A stretch of 64,000 nt of DNA. It comes from Lojkania enalia. Taxonomy: Eukaryota > Ascomycota > Dothideomycetes > Pleosporales. The notes beneath the pieces are model-generated. The model worked only from the letters and a program-made list of their open reading frames with translations, was not told the DNA's origin and did not search any database. Every line of letters begins with the position of its first letter. The first letter of the stretch is position 1. The stretch lies in assembly GCA_010094045.1 (NCBI GenBank), contig ML986674.1, positions 120,353-184,352 of the forward strand, written 5' to 3'. Shown here piece by piece: positions 12,522-24,185 of the stretch. Position numbers and translations under genes: made by a program.

Positions 12522-13830
12522 TCAACTGTCCCGGTCCGAGCTGTCTCTGAACTTCCCTCCTGTCGCGCGGTTGTATGCGCGCTCGCCCTTCTGGCAGTGC
12601 TTGAGGATCCAAGGGTGTTTCTCAATGTCTTCCAACGCAATTCGCTTCTCAGGGTCGAGGACCAATAGCTGCAGGATGATAAGCAATGCTTCAGCGAAAT
12701 GCGCAATGGAGAAATCTCACCTTCTTAATCAAGTCTTTAGCTTCTAGGCTAACAAATTCGGGTACCGTGTACTCTCCACGAGTAATCTTTCGCTGAGTCA
12801 TAACCTGCGTATCTTCGAAAGGCGCTTCTCCAACCAAGAACTCGTACGTCAACACTCCCAAGCTCCACAGATCGACCTTCTCGGAGTAATAGTTCTCCTT
12901 GCCTCCCCTCAACATCTCTGGTGGGAGATAGTCAAGGGTTCCGCACATAGTCTTACGCCTATTGTTGGGGGCGTGGACTGACCAGCCAAAGTCCGAAATC
13001 TTGATCTCGCCGTGAATGCCAACCAGGATGTTCTCAGGCTTGATGTCTCGATGCATCACATGCTTCTTATGTAGATACTTCAGAGCCGCAGCCATCTGAG
13101 CAATGTACTGTGCAGCCTTCCATTCAGGAAATCGCTGTTCACGTCTTAAGTGTTTGTACAGTTCTCCCTTGCCGGCAAACTCCAGAATCAAGAAGACGCG
13201 TTTTGAATCGTGGAAGTGACCAAACAGCTTGAGAATATTCGGGTGGGTGAGATGTGACTGGATCTCGATCTCCCGGCGAACCTGCTTCTCGACACCGCCC
13301 TGTTGAAGCTCACTCTTATGGAGGACTTTCAGCGCACAAACAAAGCCCGTTGCGCGCTCTTTGGCAAGATAGACACGGCCGAACTTGCCTTTGCCCAAAG
13401 GCTTTCCAATCTCGAACATACCAAGATGCCATTGCTTTGGGGAGGAAGGGTTGAAGTAGAGGGCGGATTCAGTGAGGGTACGACGGTGACCATGAGCTGG
13501 AATCTCATCCGACGAGCGGTTCTGAGCAGCTTGGGATGGAAGCGTGACTTTGGCGTTGATAATCTTGGCGGAGTTTGCGGTAGCGAGCTTCTGAAGGGGC
13601 AGTTTCATGCGATTCGCGGCTGAAGCAGATGACGAAAGCCCCGCTAAAGATACGGCGGTAGATAGGGAGCCCTTGGGCGGGGTTAGATGGGCTTCGACGG
13701 AAAGAAGGACAAGAGGGGCATCATCTACTTTGGATTTGTGATAGGTAGTAGTAGTAACGAGCTGGTCATCATTCTCGTCCGTGACGGTGATGCGCTCAAA
13801 GGCCTGCTCGAGGTTTGCGACGTCTGCCAT
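12522..13830 (-). CDS. ark1: Aurora-type mitotic Ser/Thr kinase
   Basis: Exons 13830-12721 and 12668-12522, with a 52-nt intron (GTGAGA...CTGCAG), encode 418 residues. This is the single fungal Aurora (Ipl1/Ark1), the kinase of the chromosomal passenger complex that corrects kinetochore-microtubule attachment. The kinase domain begins near residue 139: Gly loop GKGKFG, ATP Lys168 in [12 protein letters not shown] (Asp262), DFG (Asp280), and the Aurora-specific activation loop [16 protein letters not shown] with Thr294. Exon 2 supplies subdomain XI ([17 protein letters not shown]). The N-terminal 130 residues are low-complexity and probably disordered, with [15 protein letters not shown] just before the domain. 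Symbol follows S. pombe usage; Ipl1 is the yeast name. The gene diverges from TIP41. Confidence 0.94.
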
Positions 13831-14199
13831 GGTGGTGGTGAGGAATAAAACAAATGCGCTGGGTAAAGAGAGATTATAAGCAGAGAAGTGAAAGAAAAAG
13901 GAAGATCGGGGGCTGCAATGGGCTGCCGATAATGCCCTGCGTCGGATATTGCTAGTGTTCAGGTCTGTTGTTGGCGGATGGTTTGGGGGAGCCTGGTGTT
14001 TATGGCCTGTTGCTGGGCAACTGCCCTATCAGCTGAATCCGCCCGCCGCGCCAAACCCAAAGGAGATGGCATCTGATATTCCACACCCACCCCACATCCC
14101 CGCCCTCGATGCAGCCCAGCGAACAATTTTCCTCGTCTGCACCTGTTTTTAGTTCCACGTAGGCCTTACGCCATCGCACCTCTGACAGGATCAACCGCG
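13831..14199. promoter_or_regulatory. Divergent promoter Aurora / TIP41
   Basis: This 369-bp gap between two divergent start codons must hold both promoters. No named site was identified. Confidence 0.5.
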
Positions 14200-15103
14200 A
14201 TGATGTCGTCCCTTAACGGCGCCCCATTCGACACCCATGCGCCCGGCCATGACGCAGACACCTCGATCACGCGGGACGGATTCAAAATCACGACGCGAAA
14301 GCTGCCCATATTGAAGGCTGGGCCAATTGAAGAGATGAACAAGAAGCTGGGGATTGCGCCGCCGGAGATGATATTTGGGGACAATCTTGCGCGCATAGAA
14401 CATCTACCTAGCAAATGGAGTATCGAGTTCAATGCCTACGACGCGCTCGATCACGTCGACAAGACAGACAAGTCAATGCTGAAAGTATCGTACTCGAGAG
14501 AGTGGCAACAGAATCGGTAAAACCCCTTTCCCTTCCCTGCCGTTTCTGCAATCCCACATATGCGCTCAGCGTGACCTGCAGAGCTTCCCGCTGACGCACC
14601 TTAGCCAAAAGCAATTCGAAGACATCAAGGAGGTCGTCAAGCCCTTCGACTGGTCCTATAGTACCGACTACAAGGGTACGATTACGGGGGCCCTAGCCTT
14701 TGAGCCCACAGACACGCCGATACCGCTCACCCTTCTCAAGCGTCCCGACCCTATCCTCTTCTTTGACGACGTCATGCTATACGAGGACGAGCTTGCGGAC
14801 AACGGAATTGCGATGCTCTCGTGCAAGATCAGGGTCATGCCCGCAAGGTTACTTCTATTGACGAGATTCTTCATGAGACTGGATGGTGTTGTCTTTCGGA
14901 TACGTGACACGCGAGTATTTATCGAATTTTCGACTGGGGAGGTAATAAGAGAGTATACCGCAAGGGAACAAAAGTACGAGACTGTACGGAAGGCGTTAGC
15001 AGGAACTAAGGAAGACGTGTTGGCCACAATGAGGGATCCCAATCGCCTGACTGAGTATCTTCCAATCGTGGAAAAGAGTCTAGAGAAAGGGATTTTAAAA
15101 TGA
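14200..15103 (+). CDS. TIP41: TIP41-family PP2A regulator
   Basis: Exons 14200-14516 and 14584-15103 (67-nt intron, GTAAAA donor) encode 278 residues. TIP41 binds the PP2A regulator TAP42 and acts in TOR signalling in yeast. Family blocks visible are FGDNLARIEH, the central KPFDWSYSTDYKG, DEPTDTPIPL-like sequence (FEPTDTPIP), YEDELADNGIA and RVMPARLLLLTRFFMRLDGV. The acceptor is ambiguous: the frame requires AG at 14582-14583, directly after a CAG that would break the frame. This leaves the non-conserved loop FPLTHLSQKQFED at the junction. Two adjacent ATGs (14200 and 14203) are possible starts. Confidence 0.9.
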
Positions 15104-16303
15104 TGCGCATGGATTGTCGAATATTGCCCGAGAATATGTAAAATTGTCCCAGAGGCTAATCGCACTGCATAGAAGGTCGCCGAAGCGAACACGTTTTCCC
15201 ACAGCACTTGTTTGAGGTAGGTAGGCGCCCATCACGCTGGCGCGTAAGTTAGAATACGCTAACCCCATGTTATATAGCCTGTATTCATGCCTCCTAGGGA
15301 TTTGTACGAGTAAGAGAAGAATGATGCAATCGAGGTCGGAATGCAGGACACTGAGGGTTCTAGCCGCAAAGTATGCGAAAGATTTAATTCAGAAGCAATC
15401 CTAATTATGTATTACAAATACCCGCAAGTCTATTTAGGTAAAGATATCCTCCGTGCATCTTTGATGAGTCCCGAGGGGGTACTTTCATACCGTGTACCTA
15501 GCACAACCCAATGAAGGTCAGCGTGGCTTCCTAGAGATAACTTCCAGCGAAGTAACCTGCCCTTTTCTCATCGTTCCGCCGTCGCTCAGCTTGCACCTGG
15601 AAATCACTCTCGTTGCTATCTATTACTCTTCGCTTTGAGCTAAGCCTTGCTATTTCAGACATGAAGAATAGCCTTATTTTTTGTACTACCTTCACTAAGG
15701 CTAATGTTTGCTTCCATCCTCAACGCAACACCAACCAAATCACAACCCAACAAAGTTCGGCCGTCAAGAAAGATACCGCGGAACATATCTAGTACCAGCA
15801 TTCTGGTCAAACTCTGCTCGGGTTGTTTTCGGACATCGACGGCCACAAGCAAGATTTAAGCGCCCTACTATACGCCAGCAGTGCCGCACTCGTGCATTTG
15901 CATTCTTCTAGATCGCCACCCCATCCAATTGTCCCTAGAGCGCTAAGTAGACGGAAGATGGCACAGGCTGTGGTCAGGCCTCCACACTCCACTCGTGCAC
16001 TATTGTCTTTCCCAAGCTGTTATGTGGTTTTCTTTTGGTGGAGGCTGTGTTCTACCCCTGGACAATGTTTGAGCTGCCTGTTTCTTGGTTGTCGGAGGCC
16101 TGCATGCCATGCAAGGTATCAGCTCCTTGTGTAACTGGTCCGGAGATTCATAATGCACGCTTTGCCTGTCCAGAAGAAGCGCATGTTGACTTCTTTATCG
16201 CCTGAAATCCGGGCACTGTATCCATTGAGCAAGACATTGCTTTTATTTTCGTTGAGACGCGCTCTCTGCTACCCCAAGCCTTGACGATCGTTGGGTCTCC
16301 AAG
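15104..16303. other. Intergenic, no gene seen
   Basis: 1.2 kb with short overlapping frames only. Nothing repetitive or structured was noticed. Confidence 0.5.
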
Positions 16304-18740
16304 ATGGTCGATCCATTGACTATCGGCTGCAGTGCGGCACAGTTCATTAACCTCGTTGGTCAAGCCCTTGACGGCATCCGGTATCTTCGGCATAAATTTA
16401 AAGGAATTAAGTCGGCTCCTAAGCTTATTAAAAACATCCACCACGAACTTAAAGTTTTTGAGGTTGTCCTAGCTCAAATAGCGTCTCTTGACCAATCTCA
16501 AATCAATGATAATGGCGTTCAAGGCTTCATCGCAGCGATGGAAGAGTGTGGAGAAGTTGGATACGAAATTTTTTTGCGGCTTTCGAAATATAACTTCGAT
16601 AATGATGAGCGCGGACCGAAGAGGCTATGGAAGCAAATGCTAGCGGATAACAGTCGGCCAGAACTTGAGGAGTATCTAAGAAAGCTGGAACGAGCCAAGT
16701 CATCACTTCTAGCCAATCTTGCGACCGCAAACTTACAAATAACAAAGTATGTTTCCAAGCTAACCTCCGTAAGGCGTCTGTTCAAGAGTGTATTGACGAA
16801 TTTGAAGTGATTTTCGCGCCGCCTTCGGAAAACATTCACAAGTTGTCGAAAAATCTCTAGGACGTGTTGAAGCCGGAATAAAGCGCATCGAGACCAGCTC
16901 GAGTCACGTTGAAGCAGGAATCGGACACCTTCAAACGAGCCTAGAGCGTGTAGAGGCAGGAATTTCCTCCGTATTTACCGTATCCGAAAGAACTTACAGC
17001 GCTACACTAGAGACAAATGATAGAGTGGACCAAGTTGCAGACATTATGCGAAAAGTTGATCAATCGATTCAAGACTTAATGAAAAGCATGCCCGATCTTC
17101 TTAATCATAGCATCCACCGTGCCTTAGAAGGGCAGCTAGTTGATTGGTTGAATAGTATCGAGGTATGGTACTCGAAAAGTCATCCTCAAAGATACGAGCC
17201 ACGTAAGGACCAAAAGAAGGTTGATGAATTTGGACGGAATATCATACCTAAAAGGAAATCAGTATCTTCATCACAGGACTCGAGCGCCCGAAAATTCTCA
17301 AACTCGGTTCAGGCATTCCAGTATTTGCCACGTTATGTTACTAGCAGGCAAGCGGCACCCGGTCTATGCAGACGCAGGAAAACCTATCTCAAAACCTTTA
17401 CCCTTCCATTTGGGTTCATCCAAACAAAGACCACACAGAGATTGTACGAGAATGTCTCGTCCACGGATGAAATCATTCAGAAAGAAATAATACGGTTAGA
17501 GGTTTCGATTATACCATTCCGATGGCTTTCAGGTCGCCGCCAGATGTTTTCCGTCGAAAAAGTGTTTGATCAGTACAACAGACCCTCATGGACATTTACT
17601 CCACGCACATACAACATAGTCTCAAAAGACTCCATGATCATGCTGGCGTGCGCGAAGTGCGATATTGTTGCAATACGTAAGCTTTTTGAATACCGACAAG
17701 CTTCACCTTTCGATGTTGATGCTCATGGGAATTCTCTCATGGGTCGAGCCCTCATTGGCTCGTACAGCGAGTATTCGACGCTAGCAGACATGGAACAGTG
17801 CAAAGAGATAATAACATATATACTCTCCCAAGGTGCGGATGCCACGAACTTCATAGAGGAATTTCTGATCAGACAATACGACTATTCGATGGATAAATGG
17901 TGGCTTTGGAACAACTCCGTTTCTTGCAGCGACACCGAAGACAAACGCATTCATGATATTGTCGAGCAAATTTGGAGAATTTGCCTCGAAAACTGTCACA
18001 CTGATGCATTTGCCAACCCTAAAGTTTTAACATCGTTATGGGATGCTTCAATGGGTTGCTGCTATGCACCTCTGGACCCAGCATTCTTATTCCAAGACAG
18101 TCACTCTGGATTTGATGACCTTGTGTTCGAGAACCCTGAAAAAGTCTTTTCAGACCTTGTTAATCCTTTCCGCTTGCCCACAGATCAATTCTGGCGGCGC
18201 CTTATCGATCAGCAATATGAAACCATGGTTTATGTATGCTACGGTGGCGCTGACAGTATCAAATCTCGTATCTTCTCTAAACATCAATCGTATCGTCGAC
18301 CTGAGCAAAGAGAGAGCTGTTTTTGTCCATCTCTTGGAAGCCATCTTCTGTTCAAGCTCATGAGGAATGCCGGCAGCACATATCGAAAATCTCAACAAAG
18401 TCTTCTACGGCAGCATGTACATCGTATGACCGTTCTTCTTCTACACAGTGGCGAAAATCCAGAGTCGACATGCTCTTGTCAGGGTTCATGGCAATGGCCA
18501 GCTCATCACCGTTCAGTAACGGATGTCGCCGCAGCTGGAGGGTTACTCCGGGTGTGGGCGAGCGCTCTAGAGGACGCTGGGTTCGATAGTACAAGGATTA
18601 TTGAAGACTGGCGTTATGACGCGATCCCAAATCTATTCGACTGTCCCCAAGAGGAATCGGAACAGCAAAGGAGCCCGCGAATATCGCCCCTCAAGTTCAT
18701 GGGTAATGTCGTTTATACGACCCTTTCCTCAATTGTGTAG
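16304..18740 (+). CDS. Fungus-specific 791-residue protein, STAND-type N-terminus, unknown function
   Basis: Exon 1 16304-16746 and exon 2 16808-18740 (61-nt intron, GTATGT...GAAG) encode 791 residues. The intron is needed: exon 1 runs into a stop at 16808, while exon 2 is open upstream to the acceptor. The first 60 residues (MVDPLTIGCSAAQFINLVGQ and onward) have the pattern of the fungal N-terminal domain seen in front of STAND/NACHT and ankyrin proteins; this is recognised by eye only. Residues about 150-220 form a coiled-coil-like segment in which VEAGI occurs three times (GRVEAGIKRIE, SHVEAGIGHLQ, ERVEAGISSVF). The remainder has an ankyrin-like stretch (LACAKCDIVAIRKLFEYRQ) but no P-loop or clear catalytic motif. 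It could be a degenerate STAND receptor or a regulator. Existence of the gene is fairly sure; function is not. Confidence 0.7.
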
Positions 18741-19224
18741 AACTTGTTAAGGTCGCTCTGAGATATCGGCTCACCTATATTTTTCGAGCTCTCTGGCCGC
18801 TTGCCCTCCTTTTCTCATCATTTTAACCACAAGGCTTGTTCCTATTTCACCCCCAAGCATACGCCGACCTTTTTCACCAGCAGTGCAAACCTATTGGAGT
18901 CCCGGTTTGGCTCGTGGGAATAGAACATAGGCTATAGCAACCCATTTCACATGATACAGAGCAACAATAACCTCGGAAGTCTAGAAGACTCTGTGCTCAC
19001 ATGTGGCTCAAGACACCAACTAAAGGATTGGCCACGGGACCGGCGTCTCAGCAGCCCGGCTATTCCTCGTGCCTGCCTGCGTCATGGGCTCCCCACCGAA
19101 CCCCTCCATCGTTACCCAACCTCGAATACTTCGACACCACTGTCTCAACAAACATTTCGCTCCCAGCCTGCGCTCCTCTTACCTCCCCCGTACCAACTTC
19201 ACTTAAGTGTTGTTTCCGACAAAA
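18741..19224. other. Intergenic, promoter of ACBP gene
   Basis: 484 bp between two same-strand genes. The last 200 bp before ATG 19225 is C/T-rich on the plus strand, as in many ascomycete 5' leaders. Confidence 0.45.
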
Positions 19225-19771
19225 ATGTCGCAATCAGAAGCATTTGAAAAGGCTTGGGATGAGGTCGCGAAATTGAAGCAAAAGCCTGATAACAATGAGC
19301 TTCTTGAAGTAAGATGGACCCGCCATCTTCTTTCACACTTTCCATGCCTTCCTTCATACGACTACCTCTCTCCGTCCGTCCTCCAAGAGATGTCTGGGTA
19401 CCTTGAATCCCAAACGCTGCGCAGGAATCAGAAAGCTGGGATGGACACTGACAGTCTTGTAGCTCTACGCCTACGGCGCAATCGGCCAAAACAAGGATAT
19501 TAGCCAGGCCCGGAAGCTCAGCATGTATGAAATAGCGGTACGTCTTTCTTTCTCTTCCCTAGAGGTCCTAGAACCTCGTCTCAGCGACAGTCCCCATCAC
19601 TACCCCGCATTAGGGAACTCGTACGCTGATAAGACATGGATCGGATAGGAAAGAAATAAACAAAAGAAATGGAAGACATATCTCGATCAAGGTGTCACTC
19701 AAGAGGAGGCGCAGAAGAAGTACATTGATATTGTTGAGTCTCTCAAGAAGAAGTACGGCTTTAATGGTTAG
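19225..19771 (+). CDS. Acyl-CoA-binding protein
   Basis: Three exons (19225-19308, 19463-19537, 19649-19771) encode 93 residues, the usual length for a free ACBP (86-105). ACBP carries long-chain acyl-CoA esters in the cytosol. Visible family blocks: KPDNNELLELYAYG at the exon 1-2 join, KKWKTYLDQGVTQEEAQKKY in helix 3, and the C-terminal VESLKKKYG. Exons join in phase 0 with GTAAGA and GTACGT donors. The loop between helices 2 and 3 is divergent: the family's KQATVGDxN is replaced by AIGQNKDIS, and the usual FDxxGKAKWDAW is only loosely kept. The introns (154 and 111 nt) are longer than others in the window. Acyl-CoA synthetase and OLE1 elsewhere in the window act on the same substrate pool. 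Confidence 0.82.
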
Positions 19772-20125
19772 ATCAACCCCGGCTACCCCTAAAGGACGTA
19801 TATACTGCAAGAGCCGGAAGAAGGACCAGGAGCTGGTGCTCTGCAGCATATTGTGTGAACAGAAGTGATGTTGTATACACGTATGATAGAGTATCCTTGG
19901 ATTGAGCATGGAATGCACTATATTCATATCTACCTCGCTATTGCAAAGTCTGCTTGTGTAGACGATAACATCGCTTTTCTCTTGATAAAAAATACCTATA
20001 TGAATGCCATCGTTGGCTTTGAGCCACAGCGCTACATTACATCCTCCTTAGCCTGATCGCCCGCTCTCAACGCTAAGCGTAGTGCCGTGCCACCGTATCT
20101 TAGTCCCATATACACATACACACAT
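19772..20125. other. Convergent 3' intergenic region
   Basis: 354 bp between the convergent ACBP and TDP1 genes. Nothing else was seen. Confidence 0.5.
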
Positions 20126-22116
20126 CTAATACCCTTCCCACGACAACCCCCTCCAATCCGGCTCCTCATGCACCAAACTCGCACACCACGGCACCTCACC
20201 CTCCCTATACGGGCTCAGCGGCAAATCATACGGCATCCGGAGCCCAACCAGCTTATCCACACCCCTCTCCCATACCTTCTTCTCCTTGCTCTCCTCTCTA
20301 AACTCCACTCTATCCTCTTCCCCCGGCGCATCCCTCCCGAAAACCGGCACCATCACAACGCCCTCGTCCGCCTCGCGAAATAGCGCAGGCCACACCACGA
20401 CCCCACACTCCCAACTCTGAATCCAGACCTCACCCTTTTTATTCTCGGTCTCGCCCCAGGCTTGCTTGGACAGGTTAGCAGAGGTGATGAGCGCCCAGTC
20501 GATGCGGGAGTGCGTGGAGTTGGCGAATCGGATATAGGTTTTTATATGGGGAGCTGCTGGGCCGCGGTGTGCGTTTCTTTGCTGTGTGCTTGGTTGCGGG
20601 TTTTTGGCTGGGTCTGCGGTTAGGGTTCGAGGGAAAGTATGGCTCCAGTGGCAGAGTAGCGGGTATAGGTATTGGAGTTGTCTTTGTTGGGCGGGCGATG
20701 AGATTTTTGTGTGGATGGAGAAGCCGGATGCGTAGCCGTCGAGCGAGGTGCGAATTTCGTGGGGTGTAGGGAATATTATGTTGAAGGATGGATCTGGGGA
20801 TTTGGATTTCACTCTGGTTTCGGGCTTTTGGAAGATGATGTGGGGGTTTGGAGGTGAGGAAGTGGGGGATGATGAGTGGCTTAAGACGGACTGGAAATGA
20901 TGTAGCCATGCGGGTGTCTGGCCTAGGGTGGCTATGGAAGATATTTGGATGACGATGTTTGATGCGGATTTGTTTTCTTCGATCTGCGCTATTGGGATGC
21001 TGGATAGGATCTCGCGTAGGCCGAGCCAGCCCCATGATGTTTGCTTCGCTGGCTTTGCGTCTCTGGACTTTTGGCGTGTGGGAGCACTTGCAACGAAGGC
21101 TGCTCGAATGCTGGAGAAGTCGTACTTGACGAGCTCCTTTGTCAAGTCTTTCAGTCGACTTCCGTACGCGTTAAGATATTGGAGGAGATCAGTTTTGAAA
21201 CGGTTGCCACTCCCGATGGGATGGATCTGAGGCTCAACTTGGCTTCTAAGGCGTGTCGTAGTTTGATTTTCAAGTGGAAGAAAAGGTGACCTCCATACTG
21301 CCTGGGTCATGTTTCCCCAGTCACGAGATATCATGTTGGCTGTGTGGATGACTACTTGGGCTTGCTCGTCATGACGGAGAAGAATCAGCATCTTCGAATG
21401 ATGAGTGCCAAAAGGGTCTGGCATATAAGCACTAATGAGCCCGATGTTTGAGTACCCTTCTTCGGTGTAACGGTCGACCGCCTCCTAATCAACGTTAGTT
21501 ATTTTTATCCATTTCCCACAAGAACGAGAAAGACTTATGATACAATTACCAACTTACCTGAAGATTCTTCCTCCGCTCATCATCCCTTCTCCAGAACCCG
21601 TGCACAATCCTAAGCTTAATAAGCTTCCTCACATCCTGATCAAACTTTCCCCTACCATCTCGATCAACACTCACAATCCCCCAAAACCAGACTTCCAACT
21701 TACAGAACAAAATCCAGATCGAAGAGGAAATTGAAGTTCCAGCATTCCCTAATCATAGGGTCGCCAAGGATATCCCCTAACCCCACCGTATCCACATTCG
21801 CTGTAGGAGAAAGATTTTTGATACGTGTGAGCTGGATAGGCGATGGTAGATATTTCTGGGATCCATCATCTCTCTCGCCGTCTTCGTTTGCTAGAGAAGC
21901 TACTTTTGACGCCCGCGCGCGGGATATAGAAGGTGATGGAGTAACAGATCTGGCGCGTCTCGATGCTGGGGGGCTTATCGGACGGCTTAACCCTTTCGGA
22001 ATCGTTTTCTGATGCGCAAGAACGCTCAATTCTGCAATTGCATTGTCGGTAATGGCGGAGGTAGCTTGATCTGGCGCCACTTTCTGGCGTTTGTTGGGTG
22101 GACTGCCACCCACCAT
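20126..22116 (-). CDS. TDP1: Tyrosyl-DNA phosphodiesterase 1
   Basis: Exons 22116-21704, 21651-21558 and 21484-20126 (introns of 52 and 73 nt) encode 621 residues. TDP1 hydrolyses 3'-phosphotyrosyl bonds to release stalled topoisomerase I from DNA. Both HxK motifs of this phospholipase-D-like enzyme are present: GTHHSK with His198/Lys200, and APHIKTY with His482/Lys484 followed by SANLSKQAWG (Asn506). Exons 1-2 supply FNFLFDLDFVL and VRKLIKLRIVHGFW, the family's N-terminal domain, and exon 3 opens with EAVDRYTEEGYSNIGLISAY. Residues 1-100 are basic, Ser/Pro-rich and probably disordered, with PNKRQKV near the start resembling a nuclear signal. A Ser/Pro-rich loop near 370-400 is an insert relative to the core. 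Confidence 0.93.
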
Positions 22117-22632
22117 GATGATGAATTAGGGCCGAACGCAAATACGCATTAGATTTTGAGTGTAGAGATTTGTTAATATGGTTAGCGTTTTAGGTTGTCG
22201 GATGTTAGAGATGTACTAAGCGAGGCCCAAGGCAACCGTAGCACCTATCGTCTTAGGACACAAACAAAGATGGCTCGTGGCGTACTGCAGAATTGGAAAC
22301 TAATAACACTCGGGCTAAACTAATGTTACACGGGGACTTAATAGGTATTGTCACAATACGATTTCACTGTAGGCATGGACTGATAACATGATTTGTGAAT
22401 ATACGTCATTCCGTCATTTTGCTAAAACCTCTCTGTACAAGACATGACATGGAGGCTCCGAAGCCACCATCGAATCGGATGCTAAAAATCATATTCTGTC
22501 TAATCGTAATGAGGGTAACGGTGCCCACTCAAAGAACGCTCGAAGATTATTGGCCTCCCAGGTTGGAGATCTACCCAGAACGCCACAAATTCGCTCAGGA
22601 ACAGAAATCAAGGTGAACTATCGGAGAACTAA
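22117..22632. other. Intergenic, TDP1 promoter and OLE1 3' flank
   Basis: 516 bp between two minus-strand genes. Nothing recognisable beyond the expected promoter and 3' untranslated sequence. Confidence 0.45.
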
Positions 22633-24185
22633 TTATGCAGCGCTAGCGGTGACAATGGGCTGCTCAACCTTCGTAACCTGGTGTCCTGCCCGGATGATTC
22701 GGTTACCAGCGTCATCCTTCACATAGTCGACATCCTTGTTCTCCCGCTGAGCGCGCTTCCAAATTTCGACTTCGCATCCACCACGAATGACACCAACCCT
22801 CATGGTAGAGAGCAGGTTATGGGCGGCATTGGAGTGCAGGTATACACCTCCGTTAAACATAGCTGTGGCATCCTTGCCAAGACCACTCCTGATGAGAGCC
22901 TTTCCACCAGGGTGCTCGTTAATAAAATCTGTTACATCGTGAACAATGCCTGCAATAGCAACGAGGCCACGGCCGTTGTTGACCTGTTCAACATAGTCAT
23001 CCCATTCAATGACGGGCAATTGCTCCAAAGGAATACCCCAATCGAGCTGGGCACGCTTCTGGTCGAGTTTCTTCTGTAGTTGCTGCACACGACCCTTCTC
23101 AATCTCGTTAGAGCGGAATTGCTTGAGGTTATAGGCGAGACCAAGTTTGCCCCACAGCCAGATGCACCACTTAGTGGGATCATACTGGTACCAAGTGATG
23201 GCATTTCCTAATTAAACAATTAGCCAATATCCGAGGCATTATTCTCAATTTTATAACTTACGATAGTCGGACGGAAACTCATGGTGAAAGTTGTGATATC
23301 CTTCACCGAGAGTGACAAAGGCGGTGATTATGTGGTCCCTCGGGCTGTTGCGGTCATCGAAAGGCTGCTCACCAAGCCAATGTGCGAGGGAGTTGACGCA
23401 GAAGGTGGCCTGTTGGACGAAAAAGATACGGAGAATACCGGCGTAGATGAAGCCACCCATCCAGTCTCCCCATCCGAGACCAGCAGTAAGAGTGGGGAAG
23501 ATTAGACCCATGAACAAGACGACCTTGAGATAGTGACGATGCTGCCAGACAACGACGGGGTCCTCATTGAGGTCGGTGATGTCGGTGCGGCCGATTCGCT
23601 TGGGGTTCTGCTTCATGACCATCCAGCCGATGTGGCTGTACAGTAGGCCCTTGCGAACACTGTAGGGATCCTTGTTTGTGTCGGTGTAACGGTGGTGGGC
23701 GCGATGATCACGGCTCCACCAGCGGATAGAACCTTCCACGGCGCCACCACCAACAGCGGCGAGGAAGAGCTTCAAGGGGAGACGAGCCGAGTAGGACTTG
23801 TGGGCCCAGAGACGGTGATATCCAGCAGTTATTCCCAGACCAGTCCAGAAGTAGTAGACGACAGCCCAAATCGCAGTTTTCAGGCGCAGAGGGGTCCATA
23901 GAGCGGTAACACAGCCCATGACTGGAATACCAATGATAAAGAACACCTGAAGATACAATGTCAGTCACCTAGACGTGTTGGAATCCAACGCAAAGAGCTT
24001 ACATTGAGCCAATTGATGTGCTTGTACCAGTTGGCCCTCGTAATGGGCAGGTCTGTGATATGCGGCTTCTTGGGGTCATATTTCGGGTTGCGGTTGGGCT
24101 CAGCGGGGCTGGCCATGGCGGACGGCTGCGGGACGAACTGAGGGTCTACGGCAGACTCGCCGGCGACGGGCTGGTGGGAGAGCAT
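22633..24185 (-). CDS. OLE1: Stearoyl-CoA delta-9 desaturase
   Basis: Exons 24185-24003, 23946-23262 and 23207-22633 (introns 56 and 54 nt) encode 480 residues. The ER enzyme inserts the delta-9 double bond into palmitoyl- and stearoyl-CoA. The three histidine boxes are intact: HRLWAH (105-110), HRAHH (142-146) and HNFHH (279-283). Hydrophobic segments lie between boxes. A fused C-terminal cytochrome b5 domain carries the haem signature EHPGG (387-391), as in other fungal OLE1 proteins. The second intron falls in SDYRNAITW and is confirmed by that conserved block. Start choice: ATG 24185 is the longest, but ATG 24116 (residue 24) sits in a better context (GCCATGG) and may be the main start. 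Confidence 0.94.

Noticed and set aside
20475..21035. 186-codon minus frame inside TDP1
   Set aside because: Out-of-frame shadow of the TDP1 last exon.
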